Source: Anastatus disparis
Lineage: Eukaryota > Arthropoda > Insecta > Hymenoptera > Eupelmidae
Reading direction: 5' to 3'
DNA: 64,000 bases
Assembly (NCBI GenBank): GCA_017163975.1
Contig: JAFFSR010000087.1
Span: 620,001-684,000, forward strand
Shown: positions 47,490 to 58,903 of the stretch, piece after piece
Layout: every line of letters begins with the position of its first letter
Numbering within the stretch: the stretch's first letter is position 1
Notes under the pieces: model-generated
Told to the model about the DNA's origin: nothing
Databases searched by the model: none
Seen by the model: only the letters and a program-made list of their open reading frames with translations
Program-made: the position numbers and the translations under genes

Positions 47490-48303
47490 GTGGCAGATAA
47501 GAATAAATGACAAAACATCAAATTCTAATAATTCAATAGAAGTTGAATGTAATAATGGAAAAATAATCAAATGCGAACAAGTAATATGTACATTGCCTTT
47601 AGGTGTTCTAAAAGAGCAAGCAAATGAAATTTTTGAACCTTCTTTATCGGCGAAAAAACTTGAAGCTATTGATAAATTAATGTTTGGTACTGTTAACAAA
47701 ATAATTTTAGAATACGAAAGGCCATTTTTAAATCCTGACATTTCAGAAATAATGTTACTATGGGATGACCGTAAATTGACTGCAGAAGAGATAGCTGATC
47801 TTAAGAATAATTGGTTTCGTAAAATTTATTCATTTACCAAACTATCAGATAAAATATTGCTAGGTTGGATATCAGGCAAAGCTGCCGAATTCATGGAGAA
47901 TTTAAGCAATGATGAGGTAGCACATGTTTGTACAAGTATTTTACGTAAGTTCCTTAATGATCCATTTATCCCAACACCAAAAGTATGTGTGCATACAAAT
48001 TGGTATTCGCAACCATATACTCGAGGCTCTTACACTGCGATAGCCGTAGGAGCATCTCAACAAGATATTGAAAATCTTGCTGAGCCACTAAAAATGCCTA
48101 ATGATTCTTCAAAACTTAAAATAGCTTTTGCTGGAGAGCACACACATTCTTCCTTTTACAGTACAGTACATGGAGCTTATCTTAGTGGCCGCGCTGCTGC
48201 TCAAACTATTCTTGAAACCAGAAGAAGAGAAAAACAATATTCTCTAAAATGCAATGATACAAATGATATAAGTTCTTGGATTCGAGGAATTAAGCTAAAT
48301 TGA
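47490..48303 (+). CDS. Spermine/polyamine oxidase, last exon
   Basis: A strong acceptor (tttttattgcag) ends at 47489. The exon then runs open for 270 codons to TGA at 48301-48303, starting in phase 1. Family marks: VICTLPLGVLK near the start (the amine-oxidase substrate/FAD block), then NWYSQPYTRGSYTAIAVGASQQDIENLAEPL and the C-terminal FAD-binding block IAFAGEHTHSSFYSTVHGAYLSGRAA. Enzymes of this family oxidise spermine or N-acetyl polyamines, producing an aldehyde and hydrogen peroxide. Only the C-terminal half is here. Upstream exons with the N-terminal dinucleotide-binding fold are not visible back to the transposons. No lesion is seen, so it may be the end of a live gene with a long intron, or a stranded duplicate. 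Confidence 0.85.
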
Positions 48304-48478
48304 TGTTCAATATTTTAAATTATCATCATAGTATATGTTAATATATTATAATGACTTCGGTGAAAAATTAATACACTTATAACATTTTTACAGACATTAT
48401 TTTGATTTTACATAAATTTGTATTATATTTAGTATTCATGTATATTACTTTGATGCAGTGAAAATTTAGAAAAATGTA

Positions 48479-48484
48479 AATAAA
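48479..48484 (+). terminator. Polyadenylation signal AATAAA
   Basis: AATAAA lies about 175 bp after the oxidase stop codon in AT-rich DNA. Plausible 3' end signal of that transcript. Confidence 0.45.
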
Positions 48485-48666
48485 AATAATTTATATAAAT
48501 TGTTGATACTAAAATTAATTCATATATGAGGTTTGTTTTAAAATAAACAATGTTTTTTTCTCTATATTATAATTATATACATTGATCTGTTAAAACTCAG
48601 TAAATATTAATTTCAATTTAGTATTTATTAAATAATGCTGTAAGTTAATACGTTTACTAAGTGATA

Positions 48667-49165
48667 AAGAGTACCCTGTGTTAAGATAGTCAAAAGTGAC
48701 CAGTCCCTGAACTTTTTGTTTGACCTCATTACTTTGTTCCAGGTAGAAAATGAATCATTTTCGTCATATTTGTAGAACTCTACCCCTTTCCCCTATTCAT
48801 AGCATGAAAAAATGACTTATCCACAATTTTTTTTTCTTTGAATCTGGAAGGTGAAAGATCTGATTGAATTCATGCATACAATTAAAATGTATACAAATCT
48901 TGTGAAGTTTCTTCATAAAGACTGAACAATATATAACCTAAAAACATTTTTTTAAATTAAAATATTTCTCATTTCAACGGGAAATGCGGTACAGGGTCAA
49001 TTGTGGTGAAAAAAGTTCTACTCTACAGAAGTACTCGCCTGAAGTTTTCAGACTTTTCCCAAAGATGCATCATATCTAAAAATGTAAAGAAACTCATTTT
49101 TTAGACGTTTTGTTTGGCTTAGTTCCGGACTTTATATTATTGTTTATATTATTAAATAGTGTCCA
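48667..49165 (+). repeat. Dispersed repeat, copy 1
   Basis: Matches 53175-53702 in the same orientation. Shared phrases include 'gttaagatagtca', 'ccctgaa', 'tttttgtttgacct', 'aacgggaaatgcggtaca' and a common end 'tattattgtttatatta'. The copies are clearly diverged. No ORF. Family unknown. Confidence 0.75.
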
Positions 49166-49330
49166 AGGTCTTAAGCAAAATATCAATTATTTTAAACTAT
49201 ATTTTCAGAAAATATTTTGCATTATAAAATAAAAATTTAGTTTAACGTTACCCAGGAAAATAAAAAAAATTTTTAAAAGTTAATATTTCAATAAATATTT
49301 ATATTTAATAATACAATGATGTTTACAATG

Positions 49331-49354
49331 ACAAACGTCATCTGACGTTTGTCT
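49331..49354. other. 24-bp palindrome
   Basis: GACAAACGTCA-TC-TGACGTTTGTC, with perfect 11-bp arms. No context suggests a function. Confidence 0.7.
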
Positions 49355-49410
49355 TATTTACTATTTTCATCTATTATCGGTACTATTTTTGGAATCAGGG
49401 TTGCGAAAAA

Positions 49411-50100
49411 AGTAATTAAAAATTATTTGAATTACAAATCAGTTTTTAATTTGTAATTAAAGTTTTATTCAATTAACAATTCCTTTTAAATTGATAATTA
49501 AAAATATTTTAATTAAGAAATCAAAATGTAATCGTGAATCGCAAGGGCTTTAATTACAAAATCAAAAGGAATCCTTAGTTAAATAAATTTCAATTAAGAA
49601 ATCAAAATGTAATCGTGAATTGAAAAAGCTTAGATTACAAATTCAAAAGGAATTCTTAATTAAATAAATTTCAAATAACCTTCAGGCGGCCGGCATGACC
49701 CCTTTCGGGGTCATCTGATGTTGGCCACTTATCAAGTCATACTTTGTAAAAAATTTCCATACTAAACTTTCAAAAATATCTAGTGATAAGTGGCCAATAT
49801 CAGATGACCCCGAAAGGGGCCACCCCGGCCGCCTGAAGGTTAAGAAATCCAAATGTAGTCGTGAATTGAAAGGGCTTTAATAAAAAAATCAAAAGGAATC
49901 CTTAATTGAATAAATTTCAATTAAGAAATCAAAATGTGATCGTGAATCGAAAAGGCTAAAATTAAAAATTCAAATGGAATTTTTAATTAAATATATTTTA
50001 ATTAACAAATAAAAATGTAATTGTCAATTGAAAGAGCGTCAGTTATGATTATGATTTGTGAATTCGAGGGCTATAATTAAAATTTCGACAATTCCTTTTT
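49411..50100. repeat. Tandem array of about 80-bp units, split by a MITE
   Basis: The unit contains 'aattaagaaatcaaaatgta', 'gtgaatcg' and 'caaaaggaat'. Starts can be placed near 49511, 49592, 49839, 49919 and 49999, spaced 80-81 bp apart once the MITE is removed. The flanks hold partial, more diverged units. Confidence 0.82.
49679..49839. mobile_element. 161-bp MITE in the 80-bp array, TTAA-type
   Basis: Ends CCTTCAGGCGGCCGG and CCGGCCGCCTGAAGG. Inner blocks CCCCTTTCGGGGTCATCTGA and its complement also pair. TTAA follows it (49840-49843), and the slightly altered ATAA precedes it (49675-49678). The array unit normally has AATTAAG here, so the target was TTAA. Fits a piggyBac-type MITE. Much more GC-rich than its surroundings. 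Confidence 0.82.
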
Positions 50101-50149
50101 AAATAAATGTACTAAGGAATTTTTATCATATATATGTATATTGAAAAAC

Positions 50150-50303
50150 ATAGGTGGACGCGCACATACATACGCACCTGGGCTCATATATATGCAACAT
50201 TTCATGTTAACCCGCACGCACACATACAGACAAGTTGGTATATACATATATATATACATGGTCCCTTTCATGTCAACTTGCACCCGTTGACCCGTATATT
50301 TTT

Positions 50304-50364
<61 letters not shown>

Positions 50365-50684
50365 TGTCCGCACACATAAATATTCATGGGATTTTTCATG
50401 TCAATTGAAACGCAAGCACACACAGGTTAATATACATGGTACATTTCACGTTGATTCGCATGCATGCACACAGACTTTGATGAAGATGGGATTTTTCATG
50501 TCAATTATAACGCACGCACACACAGGTTTATGTATATGGGACATTTCATGTCGATTCGCATGCGTGCACACACACGTTAATACACATGGGGTGTTGTATG
50601 TCAATTTCAACGCACGCATATACAGGTTTATACATATGGGACATTTCATGCCAATGCGCACGCACGCACACACAGGATTTTATA

Positions 50685-50761
<77 letters not shown>

Positions 50762-50768
50762 GACATTT
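50150..50768. repeat. Minisatellite interleaved with (TA)n tracts
   Basis: Units of about 60-65 bp combine 'acatttcatgtcaatt', 'cgcacgcacacacaggtt' and 'tatatacatggg'. They recur at least eight times, with long (TA)n tracts at 50310-50361 and 50677-50759 that seem to be expansions of the unit's own 'tatata'. The open frames across it are products of the repeat. Confidence 0.82.
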
Positions 50769-51289
50769 CACACCTACTGAGAGAGCAAAAAAATAAAAAT
50801 CGCTGAGACTCTGACAATTTATTCTTTTTGTTACCCAAAATATGTAAAAAAAATTTTAAGGATCTACATTGAAAGCATCAAGAGCTACAGAACCTTGAAA
50901 TTTGAAAATTTTTTAAAATTTTTGGGCAAGTCCCAAATTTATCATTTTTTTCTGAAAATCCTGATGTTTTAGAGAAAAATCCATAAGATTACTTCTTGTT
51001 GTAAATGAAGAGAAGAGTTAGCATGATTTTTTACAGACCTGAATTTTGCAGTTTTACGATTGGTTCTTATATGTATAACATGGGAATTGAAATTTTTTAT
51101 TGTTCGCCTCTTAAGAAATTGGCTATCGAGGGCTTATTTTCTTCTATTTTTTATTGACTTCTTTTTGTTATTTCTACTTCTTTATTTTCTATTGAAAAAG
51201 AATAATTAAATATTCACTATTTTACTCGGCTTAACTTTCTATAAAAAGTATCTGTTAAATGGAAAATGATGATATAATTTTGGAACACA
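50769..51289. other. Intergenic, nothing recognised
   Basis: AT-rich sequence between the minisatellite and the RPC1 pseudogene. No gene seen. Confidence 0.5.
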
Positions 51290-52275
51290 CACTGTTAAAG
51301 GAAATGATAGTGGCTTCCATTACATCCAAATTCAGAATCTTTATTATCTTCTAAATGAGCTGTTACAATTGGAGTACTGATTTTTAGATTGATATTAATG
51401 ATTTCATTAATATGTGGTACACCTTGGGTAATGTTCATAGATGCTACACGAGCAAAATGGAAATTTTTCAAGGTTATTCAATTACCAGGTTCTCCAATAC
51501 TTTGTGCAGCTAAAGCATCAACTGCAGTGCCTTGTTCAATTTTTGCTCCCATATATTTTTCCTTACTTGTATGAATAAATTCAACAATTTGTGACACAGT
51601 TAAACGTACAATATACCTTTAAACTGGGGCATCTGGTTTAATACGCTGTCTAATCCTAGCAATTATAATTACAACTGTTTTTAAAAATTGAGTTTATTCT
51701 TGCTTGACCTCTTCTCTTACACAAGAATATTACAGATTATTATTATTATTATACAGAGGGACATCTAAAGTTCAGAGGTTACTTTTATAACACTAGGGCC
51801 ATCTAATGGATTTTCAATTCTGTGCACTGATATACATTTAATATCATCAAGAGATCTTTTATAATCAACAAGACAGTCTTTGCCTCTCATGTACGACGGG
51901 TCCATAGAATCTACACCATAAAGAATTTGAACAATATCACTAACAAAATTTTTAATTGTCATATAATAAGGTGAACAAAGATCTTCTAAATTCTTGCCAA
52001 TCTTCTTTGCATGTATCCAGTTTCAGTAATTTTAACACACGATGACCACTATGAGCTTGTTGTCCTACACATGCAATCATTTGTGAAATATTAATAAAAC
52101 TTTCCTTGGGTCCTGATAATGCCAGAACTAAGAGACTATTACTAGGATGAAGTTCTTTTAAATAGACTTTCTTCTTCGAAACAACCAGGTTGACAAGGCA
52201 ATCGACCACTTTCCATTTTATGAATATACTTAGTACACTTTATATAGCCATTGTTAAGTAATTCTTGTTTCGCTT
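51290..52275 (-). pseudogene. Processed pseudogene of RNA polymerase III largest subunit (RPC1)
   Basis: On the minus strand, blocks of the RPC1 C-terminal half appear in the right order and without introns: [12 protein letters not shown] and MESGRL (about 52240-52205), [13 protein letters not shown] and [22 protein letters not shown] (about 52140-52030), then GYMQRRL, ILYGVDSMDPSYMRGKD (about 51925-51870), VEFIHTSKEKYMGAKIEQGTAVDALAAQSIGEPG (about 51580-51495), and [24 protein letters not shown] (about 51460-51390). Frameshifts, stops and a deletion after SGHRV break it. The real protein is a core subunit of Pol III, which makes tRNA and 5S RNA. Absence of introns over conserved regions suggests a retrocopy. 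Assignment to Pol III rather than Pol I or II rests on the [16 protein letters not shown] and FHFA-VASMNIT blocks. Confidence 0.78.
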
Positions 52276-53174
52276 CTAATCAACTGTGTCAAGGAAATGA
52301 CATTTGATTCCAGAATCAAGTCCCATTTTCTTCTATATCTCTCTGTCCAATGTTACCAGCAACTACAATTTTTTCTATAATATTTTACATGAAATTGAGG
52401 AGTTTTCATTTGTGAACAGTAACGATTGTCTCTTTTTATGTAAACAATATCCAGTACTTAATAATCATATCTTGCTGATTTAATTTTTATATATTCTAGA
52501 CTATTAGCAAGTAAAAACATAACTTTGATAAAGCAACACGCATACATTTTTAAATAAAAAATTAAGTCAATTATTTACTGAATAACATTACTTTCTTGTG
52601 GGCCCGAATTAAAAGTCGATCCTCATACTCAATCTCAAACCTCATTCTGTCTTTTCATTTTATCTATGTCATGATAAAAACTCATTCTATCCTTGTCTCT
52701 TAAGATTTAGACTACTATAAATTACAGTCATTACCATGAACTATACACGTAGAGTTTTTCTTGAACCAACGGTACTATCTACATATTTATTAAAAAAACG
52801 AATCGCATGACACGCAAATAACAAGCATTCGTTTAGTATAATAATATATTGGATTACAAAGAATCAGAAAATCCAATATCAAGTACATACATAGATGTCC
52901 ATAGATACTCCTAGTCGCTATCTTCATAGAGTATAAACATACTGTACTTTAGTTTTTTCAGCAGAAGACCGCAATTACTATTGAATAGTTATTCTTATTT
53001 ATATTGAGAATAGCGGATTTATATCAATAAATGTGATTGCTATCCCCATAGAGTCTAGACAGACTATACTTGAGCAATTACTGTTTAAGAATTATTTGTA
53101 GTAAAAATAGCAAATTTGGATTATTAATAAAGGCAACAATTGTAGGTTAGTTACATTTATTTTTTACATGATTA
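52276..53174. other. Intergenic, nothing recognised
   Basis: AT-rich. Possibly more distant remains of the RPC1 copy at its right edge, but no block can be named with confidence. Confidence 0.45.
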
Positions 53175-53702
53175 AAGGGTATCCCCCGTTAAGATAGTCA
53201 ATTTTGCCCTGTCCCTGAAATTTTTGTTTGACCTTGTAACTTTGTTTTGGATTAAAAAAAAATAGTTTTTGTCATATTTGCAGACCGCGACCCCCCTCCC
53301 CCTGTCCACAGCATGGAAAAAATGACTTTTTCACTATTTAATTTTTTCTTCGCATCTAGTCGGTAAAAAAACCCCAAGAAAATTGTGCTTATAGCTTAAA
53401 TGGTTACAAATTACGTAGAATTTTTTCATAAAGATTTGATAATGCTGTATATCGTAAAAGGATGAAAAAAAAAATTCAAACCCTTCCTATTTTAACGGGA
53501 AATGCGGTACAGGTCCAATTCTTGCAAAAAACTTGTATTTTGTTTAAAATTACTTGCCTGAATTTTTCCAGATATTTCCTATTGGTGCGCCATAGTTAAA
53601 AATGCAAAAAACTTATTTTTTTGACGTTTTTGGCTGATTCTACAATAGAATCATACAATAGTAGCTCATTTGCAGACTTTGTATTATTATTTATATTATG
53701 AA
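53175..53702 (+). repeat. Dispersed repeat, copy 2
   Basis: Same family as 48667-49165, direct orientation, diverged. Contains 'cgttaagatagtca', 'taacgggaaatgcggtacag' and the ending 'tattattatttatatta'. Both copies bracket about 4 kb. Divergence makes an LTR pair unlikely. Confidence 0.75.
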
Positions 53703-54339
53703 ATTGTATTCTAGAACTTTATTTATAAATTTAATTATGCAATCAAGTCAGAAAAATAAGATTTACAAATATCCGCATAATATTTTTGCACGAATCCACA
53801 TTTTAGATAAGGTATTTAAACACTTCTTTTATGATTTTGTTGATATTTCACTACTTTATATGTGATAAAATCTTTTAAATATTATATTGCTTTAATAAAA
53901 GAAAATATTTTGATAAATAAGTCATTTCACAGGTACAGCTATATTAAGTACGGTCGAAATATCAACTTAAGATTACATATAAATTTATATTTCGTAAGAA
54001 AAACTTATCAATTCAAACATTATCATCATGATTTAATAATATGAACCTTGACTTTGGCATTTTCAACACTATGTAATCTGAATCTGCACTTGAGTCACAC
54101 TTTTGCGAGAGCTATGTGGTCTATTTTTAAACTGTGTAAAAAAATGTGAGCATGCGAGTACATTGAAATTTTGTTTACATGTCTCATATTAATATTACAA
54201 TATTAAATATATTTTTGTTAGGAAGCGCATATTATTCGCAATTATTTTATGACATTTGCAATCGTTTTAAAGATCATAAATAAAGTTTGCAATTATGTCA
54301 TGTATTGTATTATATTATCTCCATTGACATAGGTACGAA

Positions 54340-54520
54340 TCCAGTAACGTAACTCAAGTAACAATCGTTAGGCTGGAAGTTATAGTCTTTACTCAGTTCT
54401 TAGATATCTATTTATGTCCTTACTCTTTTTCCATAAGAAGAACAAGGATAGAATATTTGAGAACTGAGTAACAACTACAACTTCTAGCCTTAGACTTGAG
54501 TTGGGTCTATGATTTCGAGC
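54340..54520. mobile_element. Palindromic MITE, first of a pair
   Basis: 'ttaggctggaagtt' near 54369 pairs with 'aacttctagcctta' near 54480, and 'actcagttct' with 'agaactgagt'. The outer parts ('cgaatcca', 'ctcaagtaac') resemble the ends of the next element, so both seem to belong to one family. Confidence 0.65.
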
Positions 54521-54537
54521 CATAAAAAAACATTATG

Positions 54538-54793
54538 GCCCGAATCCATAGTCGTGCCTTGAGTATTAAGTATGACTTAAAACTTAAGTTCCGTTACTTG
54601 AGTATCAGCTGTTACTTCAATTGAGTGCCACATGAAGAGGTTATCACAGTTAGTTATGAAACAAAATCACACAAATAAGATAGTCGTTGGTAAGGATGTA
54701 ACACTCAGTTGAAGTAACAGCTGACACTCAAGTAACGATACTTAATTTTTAAGTCATACTTAATACTCAAGACACGACTATGAATTCGGGTCT
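54538..54793. mobile_element. Palindromic MITE, second of a pair
   Basis: CCCGAATCCATAGTCGTG at the left and CACGACTATGAATTCGGG at the right. Pairing continues through 'ttgagtattaagtatgact' and 'cagctgttacttcaa'. About 255 bp, no ORF. No clear target duplication. Confidence 0.78.
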
Positions 54794-54958
54794 AAGTTCG
54801 GGCCAAAGAAAATAAACATGTAAAATATTTTGTAAATAGAATAACAAATATTAGTATTAAAACAGTATTACAATATTAGTAGAAATCGTTACATTAATAC
54901 AAAACCAAATAGATTTTGAAGCTCATATTTCGACGATGAAAATGCAATGTCGAACGCG

Positions 54959-55181
<223 letters not shown>

Positions 55182-55323
55182 ATGAGGAAATGGTGAAAGA
55201 TATTAAAATTAAAGATGTTTACTCACCGCTGGTTGAAATACAAATGACGACTTTTTAAAATATTTCTTATTATATTGTTAAGATAGAAAGTATGAAATTA
55301 AAATGATGGTCCTGAAAAGGACC

Positions 55324-55380
<57 letters not shown>

Positions 55381-55785
55381 GTGTGTGTGTGTGTGTGTGT
55401 AATGATGGGTGATTATATACTGTAATTAATAGAAATAATTATTCAAAACAGTTTAAAATAATTTATTTATAAAAATGTAAAAGTACATAAAAATTTACAT
55501 TATATCGATTGAACAATTATTAATTTTTAAAAAGTATAAGTTGTATAATATTTTTAATTCTTTTCACTCTCATTCTACATCACTCTCTTTATCACGCAAC
55601 TCGCATAGTCCCACACATACATTATACGCATACACTGTTCTCCTTCTTTAAAATGCACTCGTTTTACTTATTTCTAATATTACAATATTTGGTCAAATCA
55701 TTTTTACAAATCATTGTCGTCTAACATTTTTAAACTGCGCACACTTCATATATAAATTTTGTTAAAACAATGACACTGCACTTTT

Positions 55786-56229
55786 TCATCTGTAGAGGAA
55801 GCGCCTACCCTTTTTGCGCTCCTTAGCCCGGAGACCATTTGCGTAGAGGACTGCCCAACAATCGCTTTTAAAATAGCAAATGGCATACCGTGGCTTCTGA
55901 GTTTGGGGCCAAATCCAAGTGTTCCTTGGAAACCAATCGATCTTTTCATGATTGATATTTATAGCTTCCAGCGCGATCTCCTGAATACTATACACTCGAA
56001 AATACTTTTGCCACGTTAAAATTTCCACTACGACATTTTTTCGGGTACTTATCATTTCACAACGGTGAAATGGATAAGCCCTCGGTGATCGTGCGGCGAT
56101 AAGGTTCCGCCAATACACCTCCTGCGGGCCTGCGGGTATACAACCACCCGTAGATGGGAGGCATGCAACAGCCTCCTCCCCTTCTGCTGGAGATGCAGCA
56201 GCAGTAATATGTTCTTCTGGTGGACTCAT
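55786..56229 (-). CDS. Unknown 147-residue protein, divergent from the cassette below
   Basis: A full open frame from ATG (56229) with composition unlike the surrounding AT-rich DNA. The N-terminus (residues 1-40) is Ala/Glu/Pro-rich and probably disordered. The middle (about 45-130) is mixed and Trp/Tyr-rich (EVYWRNLI, VEILTWQKYFRVY, WFPRNTWIWPQTQ, CYFKSDCWAVLYANG), suggesting a small folded domain. The C-terminus is basic (RAKERKKGRRF). I do not recognise the family. It lies about 1 kb from, and points away from, the TATA-driven gene at 57261, as in a divergent viral or Polinton-like gene pair. That link is inference. Confidence 0.5.
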   Translation of the reverse strand: MSPPEEHITAAASPAEGEEAVACLPSTGGCIPAGPQEVYWRNLIAARSPRAYPFHRCEMISTRKNVVVEILTWQKYFRVYSIQEIALEAININHEKIDWFPRNTWIWPQTQKPRYAICYFKSDCWAVLYANGLRAKERKKGRRFLYR

Positions 56230-57214
56230 TTTTAAAACTAAATATCTCCTGATTTTATTTTCTAATCGAACCTTCTTATTTTGAAAATTTTTGAGAGTTC
56301 TGGTAAAAAACGAAGATGTTTTTTTATTAAAATTATCTAAGGAATGAAATTCGATTATCGTTTGAGCGACACATGTTTATTTTTCGCTTGAAGTGTACCA
56401 TACGCATAGTAAATATACTTTACCGAGTCCTAAACTGCGTAAGATGAGTTTCTTCTTTCACGCCCAGTCGTAAATATCCTTTGCACCACATACAACTAGA
56501 CTTTTATTGTTTTATGATTGCTAAGACCCTTTTCAAATTTTCTCTCTTTTAAAATAGTTTTAAATAAAGCAGTCTTTTTTATACATATACTTATGAGAAT
56601 GCATTTTTGAAATTCTATATATGAGCGTGTAATGACCTACAGCGTTAAGACGTACTAAAAACGCTATACAGAGGAAAATTAAAAGCATGGGTGGTTATAT
56701 GTCAACGAGAAATTTATTGCTTCGATCGTAAAATCTCAATACTGCATTAATATCAACAAAATGCACTAAATTTGTGAGTAACTTAACGTTTAGATGTATA
56801 TATTACTTAAGCACCCTCTTGAAGGTGTTAATGTCACATACCATAAAAATGAAAAATAATCACATCGTAAAATGAAAAATAATATGAGAAACGTTGAGGG
56901 TGTATACTAAGAAAATAAAAAACAAAAATCAAATGTCAATGAATAATTCCTTTTTAGAATCGATGTAATATATTAAAGGAAACATAAACAGAAAACGAAA
57001 ATGCATACGCACAAACACGTGCTCTTATCGTGGTTATATTTTAAATTTCATTACGGTCAAATCTACAATTTTCACACAGCTATAAATAATTTAGAAAAGT
57101 TTTCATTGAAAAGTAATTAAATATTGAAAAACTTGACAAGTTGATAAGGAAAATTATAAGATGAAAGAATAAATGGGTTTATTTGTTAGTGTAAATTTTT
57201 CTAGGGGTGTTGGG
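56230..57214. other. Intergenic region between divergent genes
   Basis: AT-rich, without ORFs or recognised repeats. Likely holds the upstream control regions of the two flanking genes. Only the TATA box at 57215 can be pointed out. Confidence 0.5.
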
Positions 57215-57224
57215 TATATAAAAG
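57215..57224 (+). promoter_or_regulatory. TATA box of the gene at 57261
   Basis: TATATAAAAG lies 46 bp before the ATG. About 30 bp downstream, 'cgttagtcg' (about 57244-57252) is a fair initiator, giving a 5' leader of about 15 bases. Spacing is that of a standard Pol II core promoter. Confidence 0.65.
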
Positions 57225-57260
57225 CAGTCACCCAAATATTTTTCGTTAGTCGTAATCAAC

Positions 57261-57827
57261 ATGATGTACAACGCGGAAGAAAAAAGTTTACGCGAGGTAG
57301 TCGTCGCCGTAGCAGCACGGTTAAGCTACGAAGATCGTCGTCTCGCTACAAGGTGTAACGATGCATGGCGACGTCGCGTAAAACAAATGGTGTGTGTCCA
57401 TCTCAAACGGGAGATACGTTTTTTTTTAAGTTTTTGCGGGCCACGTAAAATCAAACAATTATATGACAGTATAATAAAAAAATCTAGACCCGCTCATGAA
57501 GCAGCGGTAGATTTTATTTTAAATCGTGGGTGGCAAAATTTACCGATTCTTATGGAAATGGTGATTTCTCTTGAGGAGTTACAGGGTAAGTGCATTTCTT
57601 TTTCATAATTATTTTTAAAATTATGTATACAGTAAAGTTATAAGGAACTTATTCATATATACTAGAGCGTTAAAGGTAAATACAGAGCAGCTAGTCTTTC
57701 TCTTTAACTCTAACAAGGTTTCTCTATTGTACCCTCTTACCGATGCTCGCTGATTTCGTATGGATACTTTACTCGAAACCTTATTATATATACATACAGC
57801 ATGGATCTGTAGGTGTATGCATGCGTG

Positions 57828-57885
<58 letters not shown>

Positions 57886-57926
57886 GTGTGTATATATATA
57901 GTACCCTCTTGAAGGGACCCTCCTCA

Positions 57927-58025
<99 letters not shown>

Positions 58026-58855
58026 CGTGGGTCTGTAAGTAAGGTTCGAAAGAAGAGACTAAGTATGATGGGGGGTCTCATAAATGAACAAGAAAGAGAG
58101 AAAGAGAGGGAACGAGTGTGTATGAAAGGAAGAAGGAGAATAAGAGGGATAGTGGTTGAAATAGAGTGACAGAGAATATATAAGGAAGGATAGGGAATGA
58201 GATAAAAGAAGAGTTTTATTTGTAAAATCATTTATATAATTTTCCATTTTGTAAAATTTTCATATATTTTAAATTATTCATATTATTTGTAAAAATTACG
58301 CATATAAATTGCCTCCTATAAAAATATATTCAATATTATTATTACTATTAACAAAAATTATGTATTTAATTTTTATTTGTGAAATCATTTATATAATTTT
58401 CATATAATTTTAAAATTATTTATTTTATTTGTAAAAATTATGTTTCGATTTTAAAATAATTATTTATATAATTAGAAAATAATAAATTTTTTATAAAATT
58501 TAAAACAAAATTATTTCTACAATTTTATTTGTAATAATAATAAATATTCATATATTTTATTTTAAAATTATGTAAATAAATTATCTATTTGTAAAAATTT
58601 CATAAACTTTTACGTTTTAAAATTATTTATGTTAATCGGAGTTTTATGTACTCACGCGTTCAAACACTCGTGTGAGTGTTTCTTTGCGTATGCGCCCGTA
58701 TGTATATATTTTTTATGTGTGTGTGTGCATAATTTAAAAATATTTTATATTAAAAATAATATCATTTAAATATAAAATAAAAAATTTTTATTTTAGCTCG
58801 TGACATATTACTACGGGATAGTAGTAGTAATAGTAGTGAAGATGATGATGATTAA
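57261..58855 (+). CDS. Unknown basic protein with acidic tail, two exons
   Basis: Exon 1 is 57261-57585, ending at a strong donor (g|gtaagt) in phase 1. The next exon starts at 58797 after 'attttag' in the matching phase and reads [10 protein letters not shown] then SSEDDDD, to TAA at 58853-58855. The product of about 127 residues has a basic, helix-rich body ([33 protein letters not shown]) and no family I know. The frame continues beyond the TAA into the next open frame, so this gene and the one at 58904 may once have been one. The intron contains long (TA)n tracts at 57833-57882 and 57931-58024. Its location behind a TATA box and ahead of the polymerase suggests part of a virus-like cassette. 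Confidence 0.55.
57833..58024. repeat. Two long (TA)n tracts inside the intron
   Basis: Pure TA at about 57833-57882 and 57931-58024, separated by about 48 bp. Confidence 0.95.
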
Positions 58856-58903
58856 GTATCTAATCACTGGAGTGATAGTAGTAGTAGTACGGGATATGAA
58901 TCA

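Noticed and set aside
48667..53702. LTR retrotransposon with two LTRs
   Set aside because: The two copies are strongly diverged and no gag/pol, primer site or polypurine tract is seen between them.
57737..58247. Minus-strand frames with Tyr-Ile repeats
   Set aside because: Readings of (TA)n tracts and CT-rich DNA inside the intron of a + strand gene.
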